NCBI GenBank assembly: GCA_039105265.1
Contig: JAPFFF010000009.1
Span: 1,054,001-1,118,000 of the forward strand
Direction: 5' to 3'
Source: Tritrichomonas musculus
Lineage: Eukaryota > Parabasalia > Tritrichomonadida > Tritrichomonadidae
Length of the DNA: 64,000 bases
Numbering within the stretch: position 1 is the first letter of the stretch; every line of letters begins with the position of its first letter. Shown here one piece after another: positions 51,087-60,687 of the stretch. The notes beneath the pieces were generated by a model. The model saw only the letters and a list, made by a program, of their open reading frames with translations. It ran no database searches and was not told where the DNA came from. A program made the translations under genes and the position numbers.

Positions 51087-51502
51087 TGTTCCACCGATTC
51101 AGCTATAAAATCAATTTTATTTTTCAAAAAATTTGAATGGTTTATATATATTTCTCACAAATTTATTTTGTAACTTAATGCTGAATTCAAGGAAGTTCAA
51201 TAATTAATATAGTGATTAATTTCGTTATATAACCGTATAAAATATGAATATATCTATATTTACCTCAAATCACAATTTTTACGAGATTTATACTCATCTT
51301 ATTATTGGATTAATACAAAAATTATTTTAAATGATATATTTAAAAACTTTCAAAATAACTATCTGCTTTTATGACAATATGATAAATGATATTAGTTTTC
51401 TTCATCATTTTTGATGAGATTTATAATTGAATGGTTTATTTTTTAACGTACGAAAAAACAATTCAAATAAAAAGAGTGAATCCTAGCTGAATTGGTGGAG
51501 CA
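51087..51502. mobile_element. Possible 0.42-kb inverted-repeat element
   Basis: TGTTCCACCGATTCAGCTA at 51087-51105 is matched inverted at 51484-51502 with two or three differences. No gene inside. The arms are unusually GC-rich for the region, which makes a chance match less likely. Confidence 0.5.
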
Positions 51503-52509
51503 CTTTTTTGATTTTTTTTGATATATCATCAAGCGTCAAATGATACAATAAATGAACATGTTTTTGAAAATTAAACATTAATATATATTAAATTATTGGT
51601 GATATAGATTTTTTTTGGTATTTTTCATTAATCATTTGAGTTATGGCTTATGAAATGCAATTAAATATAAACAACTAATAATAATAAATATGAATTGATG
51701 CTTCATTCCTACATAATACAAATAGGATAAGAATTATGATCATTTTAAAATATAATATCATCTCCTTCATATTAGTTGAAAATTCCAATTGGTTGGCATA
51801 AATATAATGATATACACTGCTAAAACAATAATCAGTAATATGAAATGATAAAATCAAGTTTGAGTATTCAAAAAGTTTGATGTGAAGTGAGCACCCGTAC
51901 CTCTAAAAAATCGTATTTTACAACTCATTTTATGGAATGGTTGTATAATTCTCAAAGGATAACTATATATCATTTTTTAGGATAATAAATATATATCACA
52001 ATAAATATATGAAAATAAAAAACGGCTCGTCAGGTGTAGCTGCGTTTTAACCTTTAATTTCTTTAATTTTTTTTAAAAATTTGAATGAAAAAATAATTGT
52101 CATGCATTTTTTTCAATGACTTTTTTTAATATGTCAAAAACTTTTTGACTATTTCTGGTTCATATTGAATTTTTTTTAAATTGCTTTTTTTTCAAGAAGG
52201 AAATTTAAGCAAGTAAAATATTTTTTGATAAATTATATATTAAAATATGCATTATTCCAATAGTTATCTTTTAAATTACTCTATTAAAAACAAAATAAAT
52301 TCTTTTTTTACTGAGATAAATAAGTTTTAATTTATAATAAAAATACAAATATTACGGCTTTTTCATTAGTTTCTCCCAACAATCTCTTATGGTAAATAAA
52401 TAAATCATTAGCTTTTTTCATATTTTTTTAAGATAAAAAAAAAAATTATAAACGTAGCTACTCATGGTATTTTTTGCAAAAGTGCAAAAAAGTTTCGAAC
52501 TTTTTTTTC

Positions 52510-52560
52510 TTATGTACGATACAAGGTCAATATTGACCTTAACCTCCAGGGTCAATAAGT
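52510..52560. repeat. Palindrome and dispersed repeat around AAGGTCAATATTGACCTT
   Basis: An 18-base perfect palindrome lies within TACGATACAAGGTCAATATT. The same 20 bases recur at about 58409-58428, where the palindrome is broken by one change. Further right in the first copy, GGTCAATAAGTATCG is a partial inverted echo of the opening. Confidence 0.65.
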
Positions 52561-52671
52561 ATCGGGGGCGATAAGCATTCCCCAAAAAAAGAATTCTGGT
52601 CATTAAAAGGATGCTATTATTTTATTAATGTTTTAAAGCGATTTATTTGTTACAAAATTTTTACCGATTCT

Positions 52672-52740
52672 TACCGCCAGCCGCGGGGTCTCAACTCGGC
52701 TTCGCTTCGCTCAGCCTCGCTCGACGCCCGCCAGGCGGTA
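52672..52740. other. GC-rich hairpin island
   Basis: About 70 bases with GC content far above the surrounding desert. It starts TACCGCCAG and ends CAGGCGGTA, so the ends pair as a stem, and the middle carries GGCTTCGCTTCGCTCAGC and CCTCGCTCG, a run of TCGCT-like words. No ORF fits it. Origin unknown: it may be the end or a structured part of a mobile element. Confidence 0.7.
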
Positions 52741-54132
52741 TATAGTCTCTGCAAAAATTATGTAAAAATATAAAAAGATTTGTTTTTTCAATTATTTTAT
52801 TTAGATTATTTTTTCTGAATGATTTTCACTTTTTGAAGGTTATTCAGAAAAGACTAACAAAACTTTAGTTGATCCATAATAATGATGCATTTAATATTTT
52901 ATAGCTTTTTTTATACAAAAACATGGAAAATATTTGAAGAATTTTTTTTTAATTTCAATGGTTGACGATAAATAAAAAAAAAAAAAAATACTCATAAAAC
53001 TCCACCTGACGAACAAAACTCTTTCATTAAATATTTTTTATATAGTATGGGATATAATCAATAAAATATATTAATATAAAGAATTTTTAATATTTTTTTA
53101 GTCCCCGTACCTCTTTATTATGCTTTTTTTTCAATTATGCAAGTAATTTTGTACAGTCAAGCTTTCATCAATGATGTTTCGATTCCATTTTGTTTTAATC
53201 AACATAAGCAAGAGTTGTCAAAATAAAAAACAATTACCCGTTCCGCGCTTTAATTCGAATAGTTCGTTATTTTTTTGAATGCTTTTTTAACGTATAAAAA
53301 ATTGAAAGCATTTCTGAGAAAAAATTGAATGGAAAAAACGTAAAAAAAGTTTAAATCTTTTATATCCCAGGAACAAATAAATATTTTCATTATTAAACAT
53401 AATATATATTAGCTATAGTTTCAAGTATTTAAATATTTAAAATATAAAAGAAAAAAGGAGATGGTAGAAATTTTAATGCTTTAATATTATGTCAAAGAAT
53501 AAATGATATTTGAAATTTTCCAATGGATTATTCATCATTGATAAAATAATTATTTATATTGATACTCAATAAAGGTTGAATTTTTTTCCATTCAAATATT
53601 GATGATCAGATCTCGATACCATTAGTATATTTGGGAACTTTCGGTTCATATATAAAAGATTTTTTCAATAATAAATATAAATATTGGGTTCAAAAATGCA
53701 TTCTCAAGCAAAAAGTTGTAAAATAGTATAATATTGAAAAAATTCTGAAAAAACTATAAGGCATAGGAGATAATTCTCGACGTTTTTGTTATTAATCGTA
53801 TTGTAAAAATTAATTTATCCATGTTTTAAAACTTTTTTGTTTTTTGATGAATGTTAAATGAAATTATTTGCTATTAGATTGATGTTGGACAGAAATTAGA
53901 CTATTGGCAAAAATTAATAAGCTGAGAAATGATTGGATATTGTTTAATTTGTTTGATCTGAGTAAATAATAATATGAAGTATTTTTTGAATAAAAAGGTT
54001 TGCATGATAAAAAAGCTATATTACATTAAAAATAATATTAATAATTGTATATTTAATCTTTGTAGAAGATAAAAGGAGAATAATTCGATGATTTAATTTC
54101 AAGTTTTTTTCAGCTTAAAAAACGATTAAATC

Positions 54133-54195
54133 GCATTGAATTTTTATCGTATTGCATTGAATTTTTATCGCATTGCATTGAATTTTTATAGTATT
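54133..54195. repeat. 21-bp tandem repeat, three copies
   Basis: GCATTGAATTTTTATCGTATT and two close variants start at 54133, 54154 and 54175. They lie inside the 3.5-kb element. Confidence 0.85.
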
Positions 54196-54557
54196 GAATT
54201 AATTAAAATAAAGGAAAAATGATAACAATAAGAACTTATAACAATTTGTTGGTGATTTTAAAGCATTTTTAGTGAGAAAAAGTCATCATGCTTCGAAATT
54301 GAGAAGAAAAATCACAATCTTTTGAAAATTCTAAGCAAGAATTTAAGATAGTGTGAAAAATTCTGAGTTGTAATAATATCTTAATCATTTTTCAATATGA
54401 AAATTGAAATTAAGTCTTAAAAAAAACTGAGATTCAAATATTTTACCTAATTTTCGAAAAAAATGGATGAGAGAGCAGATGTTTGAGAAAGATTAAGAAA
54501 TTTTGCTATAAAAATTAGAAAAAATGGCATTTCATTCCAATTTTTGCAAATCTGGAA

Positions 54558-54719
54558 TAAGAGTTATCAGCATTAAGAAAGATAAGACCAAGAATTAGTA
54601 AGATTGAGAAAAATTGGAATGAAATCGGAACAAGACTATGAAAGAATGGAGTAAGAGTTATCAGCATTAAGAAAGATAAGACCAAGAATTAGTAAGATTG
54701 AGAAAAATTGGAATGAAAT
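54558..54719. repeat. 68-bp perfect direct repeat
   Basis: The sequence at 54558-54625 recurs without change at 54652-54719, 94 bases on. Flanking bases AATTGGAATGAAAT also occur, suggesting a recent local duplication inside the 3.5-kb element. Confidence 0.9.
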
Positions 54720-54855
54720 AGGAAAAGTTTTGCAAATCTGGTATAAAAATTAAAATGGCTGGCGTAAGGAATAGAAAGATTAGCTTAAAAGCGTGATGGA
54801 GTGTAGTTTGAAACTGAAAAAAAGTGACCAAATAAAATTTGTCATTTTTTTTATA

Positions 54856-55755
54856 CCGTAATTATGAGAATCTCAGACATGATTGAATATTCTCAGACAT
54901 TTTTTGAGAAAACACATTGAAAAAGAGAAAAATATCTTAATTTTTTTTGTGAATTAATTCAAATTTTTGTAAATTTTAAATAAATCCTCTCAATAATGTC
55001 TGTGATCAAAAACTCATAAACTATTCAATTTTCGATCCGAAGTTCTCAATTTAGCGATCATTTCCTTTGAAAATTATTACTTCATTTCAATATTTGTACT
55101 AGACTAAAAGATTCATCGTTCATTAGCAATCCAGTGCTCAGAAAGCGACGTCAGGTTCAACATTAGGAATTAGATCAAAGATAGATGTGATCATTGGCAA
55201 TCCAAGCTTTTTTAAGCTTCAATATGAAAAACAAATTTCTAAAATAATCCCAAATTTCATAGATGTTTTGATAAAATGACACAAGAATAGCAGCAAAACG
55301 TTATTAATGGCCAATGAAACATATTTGGCTAGTAAAAATGAAAAACTTGCACAATTAGCATCCATAGTAGAAATTAAAAAAAAGAAGATTTTTAAATAAA
55401 GATAATATACTTTATTAATTTTATCATTAGTTTTATTTTTAAACCATTGTATATTTTAATATTAATGGATATCTAACCCGAAAAGTTGTGTTTAGGAACT
55501 TTCAATGCCCTATATGATTTTTCTTCTCAATTTTTAAATGAGTTTTCTCAAATAATATCCAAAAAAAAAATATTATATTATATCAATATACCATTTTAAA
55601 ATCATATTCCTGTAAAAAAAAATACTATTACTGAAAATAATAAATAAAAACTAAACAAAAAATTGAATTATTTGAATAAATTCATTCAAAAAATGAATAA
55701 TCATTCAAAAATGTCTGAGATTAATTGAATGAGTATGAGAATCTCATAACGACGG
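54856..55755. mobile_element. 0.9-kb inverted-repeat element nested in the 3.5-kb element
   Basis: Ends read CCGTAATTATGAGAATCTCA (left) and, on the other strand, CCGTCGTTATGAGATTCTCA (right), and stay similar for about 50 bases with a shared TCTCAGACATTTTT. Both are flanked by TA. There is no gene inside. The arms differ more from each other than those of the host element, so it may be older or have inserted before other changes. Confidence 0.65.
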
Positions 55756-57671
55756 TATATGAAGAAACAATAAATAAATATGTAATAATATGTCAAAATC
55801 GATTTTAAAAAATAAAGTTAAATATATCAGATTTCTTTTAATTTATTGTTTTTCTTTTTTCAGACCATATTAAGGTTGAACAAAAGCAGTATATTTTATC
55901 ATATTATAATATAATAAAATATATGATGATAAAAAATTTATTTACTAAATATAATGGTAAAATTGACGTATGATATAAAAATAAACTAATTTTTCTTTTT
56001 GAATGAAAATTTTACAATTTGATAAGTTTAGAAAAAAAATGATGTTTTGTATAAATATTATAGCAAATATGAGGAAAATCCAATTTAAAATATAAGATAT
56101 ATTTTTTAGTTAATTTATTAAATTGAATTTATTTTTTATGAAATATTTGAATCATCAGAAAATTGAGATCAATTCTATGAAATTATTATATGCTTCAGAA
56201 TATTGAGCATTTTTTTAAGAAATAATTGTGAGATTGTAAGATATAAACAATTGTAAAATTGTGAGAAAATAAAGATTTCTGAAAAGTAAAAATATGTAAA
56301 GTATTCAAAGAAAAAATCTATCCAAAATAAAGTCCCCAGCGTCGGAATTTTTGATTTTTTAAAATAAATCTTTTTAAAATCAAAAAATATGGCCAATTTT
56401 TCAAATTTTAACTCAGGTTGAAAAGATTAGCTGAGTGATTATTTATGAAATTATCTCTACTTTTAGCAAGATATACAATAATTTAAATATATTATATAAT
56501 GATATTATTAATTTTATGAATATTTAATAAAAAAAATTAAAATTTATAATGATATATTTCGCAAAATATGTATTTTCGTTGTCACTTTTTGAATACTACA
56601 AAATTGAATGAATACCTTAATAAGGCCTCTTTTTTCGTTAAAGATAATAACCAGTTAACAAAAAATAAAAAGAATCGTTAAGTAAACTAAAATAACGAAC
56701 TATTCGAATTAAAGCGCGGAACGGGTAGTTTAATAAAACACCAAATTTTTCCTGTATATTGCATAATGCATGTTTGCAAATAATATTATCATAATCACAT
56801 TTAAATAGTGAATGAAAAGTGATAAGAAAAAACAATGATTTTTGTACAAAAATCTCATTTTTCCCAAACAAATTGGTCAGTTATCTTGGAGCATTTTATA
56901 GAAATGCTGGTTATTTTATTTTTTCATCAAATAATATTAATTTTAAAGATAAAAGTCAATATATTTCAGCCTTTTTGATCAGATAATAAAAGTAATTATT
57001 GAATATTTCAATAGTGAAAATAGATTATCATGCTTTTTAACTAATCTAATATGCAACAAGGCATAGAATCAAATAATTTTTATTTTTTTTTTTCATTTGT
57101 TTAAGAGATTCAAATTACAATTTTAATTACAAGACGAATCAAAAATATTATATTAAAAATGCTTCTGATATGCTTCATTTTTTAATCTTAAATTGAAATA
57201 ATACTTAATCTAAATAATTAGTAAAAATTATTTATAATGATAAAAAAGATTAATCAAATTAAACAAGTAAATAGTTTTACTAATACGAACATGTTAATAA
57301 TAATATGAGAAACTATATCATATCATTAAAATATATTTACCTCAATTAAGTTTCACAAATGAAAAATAACAAAACTAAAAAAACATGAACTTACATTCAT
57401 TAGCTTCACATTTTTAATCAGAATTCATTATAAATTTCATAATATATTTATTCTATTAGCATTGGATATGAAATAAAATGTACTGCCAATTATACTCTCA
57501 AAATCATTTTAAATAAGAATAAAATGAAAATTGCTTTTTAAATTATAAAATTATGTGTTTAGATAATTTTTACATAAGCAGTATTTTTGTATGATTCAGA
57601 AAATATTGAATGTTTAAAAAAGTGGATTTGATATATAAAATAGAATTATCATAAACCGTTTAGATCTCAAA

Positions 57672-57983
57672 ATGACTGAGAAATCAAAGCGGAAACAAAC
57701 AAAACCAGATCACAAAGACAACGACGACAATACCGAAAACGATAACAGAAAAGACGAAAAACTCGTTAATTCAGATGATTTACAAGATAAAAAAGATCAA
57801 ATTATTATCAAAGAAAGCACAGAACAGAACACTCAGAAAAAAATCGAAATATATGAAAAAAAATTAACAGAAAATATAAAGCAGGATAGGAGTTATTTTA
57901 TTATCTTAATTATCTTTATTTTAATATTGGTTGGTGCTGCTGTTATCAGAAATGAAATTGATTTTCAGAAGTACACAGATTAA
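57672..57983 (+). CDS. Small charged tail-anchored membrane protein
   Basis: The 103-residue product has a very polar Lys/Asp/Glu/Asn-rich N-terminal part (1-72), a single hydrophobic helix at about 75-92 (YFIILIIFILILVGAAVI) and a tail of about 11 residues. With no signal peptide and the helix near the end, it should be tail-anchored with a cytosolic N-terminus. A coiled segment near 55-70 could be SNARE-like but lacks a recognisable zero layer, so I do not call it a SNARE. TCATA lies 23 bases before the ATG. Codon composition is far less AT-rich than the flanking desert, which supports a real gene. Confidence 0.55.
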   Translation: MTEKSKRKQTKPDHKDNDDNTENDNRKDEKLVNSDDLQDKKDQIIIKESTEQNTQKKIEIYEKKLTENIKQDRSYFIILIIFILILVGAAVIRNEIDFQKYTD

Positions 57984-59730
57984 GCGCATTTTTTTTTTTA
58001 TATATATTTAATAAATTTTTTTATTTGGACGAATTATTAATTATTATCTATTAATTTAAAAACAATTATTTGTTAAAAAGTGCAAAATATAGATTTTTAT
58101 ATGAGAACAGGTTGCATATTTCTGATGAATGCCATGTTAAAAAGGTAATTAAACATTAATTCTTGAATGTTTTATATCCGAACATTAATTAAAGATATAA
58201 CTTTTTGAATTCGCAACGATTATTTCAAATTGAAAAAACTAATTTAATTAAAATAAAGATATTTTGAGAAAAAATCCATATATCAAATAAGAACATTAAT
58301 CATAATTAAATCACCTTGGCTATGGTTTATAATTTACATAATTTTGGCCACATAATTTAAAATTTAGAAATTAAATCTATTTAAAAAAGACAATTTTTTT
58401 TTCTATGGTACGATACAAGGTCAATATTGATCCTAACCGTTACAAGATTATAATTTTTGAAATGGAACATATCTCTAAAAAATATAATGATTTATTTGAA
58501 TTTCATTTAATTATAAAATTAAATCTATGAAAAACATTAATATACAAAGAATTTTGTGAATCAATTACTCGAAACAGCTGTTTGCAAACACTTTATTTAA
58601 AATTGTGATTTAAACAAAAAGGTTTTGGGCAATATTTTCTCATTTTATCTAAAATACCGGTTTTTCATTTTGAATATTTCATCATGCAACAAAGTTAATA
58701 TAAATAAAGTGGTTTCAAAAACGATCATCCACTTACAAACGAGTTTTCATTGAAATGTTTTCAAAAAGTTAAACTTTTTATAAGAGGAGGATTTTCTTTT
58801 TTGCAAGCACTTTAGATCAAGGTTATCTTTTTTAAATACACAAAAACTCTTAGTATAATGGATATCAATTATATATATAAATTTTATATATATATATATA
58901 TTTGCTATTTTACCTAATATATCACTCAAATATATTTGCAATGATTAGATAAGAATGCATTATTCTAATTTAATTCAATTTGAATATGTATTCAAATATT
59001 CTTACATTCAATTTTTTTTAATTTTATAAATTTTTCTTGATTAAATATCATTATTTATTAAATAAATTTACATAATTAATATTTTATAAATATTTTATAA
59101 TTAAATATTCATAATATATAATATATGTATATATATATACATATTGATGATTGGGGGCATGCCTAGGAGTATTTTTATACCTCTACAGTAAAATTAATTG
59201 TCAAAATTTGGACTTTATTCAAATAAATGTAATATAAGATATCTGATATTACGTTTTTGAATGATTTTATTTTAATATTATTAATAATTTAAATTAAAAT
59301 TAGATTACATTTCAGTACTTTTGTGTAAACATCGAATTACACAAATACTTTAAAAATATCCAATAATTCATTTCAAATTATTGGTATCAATAATTAGATC
59401 ATTCGACATAAATCAAAATATTGAAGTAATATTTATATATATTTATCATTATATTATTTTAAAATAATATAAATTTATGATTTTATTAATTACAAAACAC
59501 AATAAAGATGTAAACATAGTTAAAAAGATAAATTCAATTGAAAAATAAATATATGATTTGTAAAATAATTTAAAATAGAAAATATTTTCAAGAACTTGCA
59601 ATAAAGTTTTTTTAAAATTTTTTATTGCAATTTTATATTGTATATTCAGAAAATATTTTCAGATTATATTTGAACGGTTAAACAACTTAATATTCAATAT
59701 TAATATAAATTCATTTCACAAATCTTTTTA
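57984..59730. other. AT-rich spacer
   Basis: No gene. It holds the second copy of the GGTCAATATTGA repeat (near 58409), TA-rich microsatellites (about 58868-58905 and 59118-59142) and a small GC-richer spot near 59150-59200 (GGGGGCATGCCTAGGAG). TCATTTCACA at 59711-59720 precedes the next gene and fits an Initiator. Confidence 0.5.
59711..59716 (+). promoter_or_regulatory. Initiator-like TCATTT before the aldolase gene
   Basis: TCATTT begins 20 bases before the ATG, within the usual distance for trichomonad Initiators. A second match, TCACA, begins five bases later. Confidence 0.45.
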
Positions 59731-60549
59731 ATGTCTATTCTTGATGGACGAGAAGGCTTGAAAAATGCTGTTTATGCAGTAGCTGAAGTTGCAGGATACC
59801 TTTGGACGAAAGGATGGGCTGAGCGAAATGGTGGAAATATAACTTTGAATATAACAGAATTCGTTGATGAAGAAATTCGAAAAATGCCAGCTATATTAGA
59901 GCCACGCCCAATTGGTGATACTCTTCCATTCTTGAAAGGTTGTTATTTTTACTGCAAAGGAACAAATAAACGCATGAGAGATCTTGCTCGCGATCCAATG
60001 TCACATGGTTCAATTATTAGAATTTGTGAAGATTGCACAAATTATGAAATAATCGCCGATAAGCCAGTTATTCCAACATCTGAGATTGTTTCTCATTTAT
60101 CTTTTCATAACAGCTTCATTAAAAAAGAAAATGGCTATAAAGCTGTTGTTCATACACATCCAATTGATTTAGTTGCATTTAGCCATTCCAATAAATATCT
60201 TCAAAAAGATGTTTTAACAAGACTTTTATGGAGCATGATTCCAGAAACAAGAGCCTTTTGTCCAAAAGGTCTTGGCATTGTACCATATAGAATGCCAGGC
60301 TCTAAAGAACTAGCTGAGGAGACATTAAAACAACTTGACGAATATGATGTTGTTTTATGGGAAAAACATGGAGTTGTTTCTGTTTCAAAAGATGTTGGTG
60401 AGGCCTTTGATATGATTGATACTCTATCAAAATCTGCTCAAATCTACATGAATGCAAAAACAATGGGATTCGAACCAGATGGAATGTCAAGCCAACAAAT
60501 GAATGATATCAAAAGAGATTTTAATCTTCCAGGAAAAGTACTTGAATAA
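59731..60549 (+). CDS. rhaD: Rhamnulose-1-phosphate aldolase, class II aldolase family
   Basis: The 272-residue protein matches bacterial RhaD in length and order: WLKGW-like WTKGWAERNGGNITL (24-39), the PTSE segment with Glu118 as likely catalytic acid/base, HTH (His141 and His143) and the third zinc ligand His213 in WEKHGV, followed by the typical FDMIDTLSKSAQIYM. The enzyme splits L-rhamnulose 1-phosphate to dihydroxyacetone phosphate and L-lactaldehyde in the cytosol. RhaD is mainly bacterial, so lateral gene transfer is likely; base composition matches the host, so any transfer is not recent. No rhamnose isomerase or kinase gene lies nearby. L-fuculose-phosphate aldolase is the alternative, but it is shorter (about 215). 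Confidence 0.85.
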   Translation: MSILDGREGLKNAVYAVAEVAGYLWTKGWAERNGGNITLNITEFVDEEIRKMPAILEPRPIGDTLPFLKGCYFYCKGTNKRMRDLARDPMSHGSIIRICEDCTNYEIIADKPVIPTSEIVSHLSFHNSFIKKENGYKAVVHTHPIDLVAFSHSNKYLQKDVLTRLLWSMIPETRAFCPKGLGIVPYRMPGSKELAEETLKQLDEYDVVLWEKHGVVSVSKDVGEAFDMIDTLSKSAQIYMNAKTMGFEPDGMSSQQMNDIKRDFNLPGKVLE

Positions 60550-60687
60550 AAATAAATAGTTTTTAAATATCCTCATCTTTGATGATTGACGACTTTGTTA
60601 AAGAGTAAAATATGAAACATAATTTTTAAAACAGAAAAGATGATTTTTATTTGATGACATATATAATTTTTAATCATTTTTTAACAT

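Larger units (their letters stand above)
52028..53011. mobile_element. Possible inverted-repeat element around a GC-rich hairpin
   Basis: CGTCAGGTG at 52028-52036 (extended TCGTCAGGTGTAG) faces CACCTGACG at 53003-53011. Between them lie the GC-rich hairpin at 52672 and the palindrome at 52522. A direct repeat CCCGTACCTCT occurs outside, at 51894-51904 and 53104-53114. The arms are short, so this is tentative. Confidence 0.35.
53236..56726. mobile_element. 3.5-kb element bounded by GC-rich inverted repeats
   Basis: The left end ACCCGTTCCGCGCTTTAATT continues TCGAATAGTTCGTTATTTT, and the right end is its complement, nearly perfect over about 37 bases (53236-53272 and 56690-56726). Reading TA as target duplication, the ends become CCCGTTCCGCGC with TA on both sides (53235-53236, 56726-56727). 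The interior is AT-rich and has no ORF above about 75 codons, so the element is non-autonomous or fully decayed. It contains a smaller inverted-repeat element and short direct repeats. Confidence 0.8.
48838..57671. other. 8.8-kb AT-rich gene desert built from inverted-repeat elements
   Basis: No ORF here has the composition of the flanking genes; the longest are about 60-77 codons and lie in repeats. The listed inverted-repeat pairs account for most of the length from 48874 to 56726. The remaining 56727-57671 is AT-rich with no gene or partner repeat seen. Confidence 0.6.

Noticed and set aside
51481..51503. TAGCTGAATTGGTGGAGCA looked like a tRNA D-arm
   Set aside because: No T arm, anticodon stem or acceptor stem follows; it is the right arm of an inverted-repeat pair.
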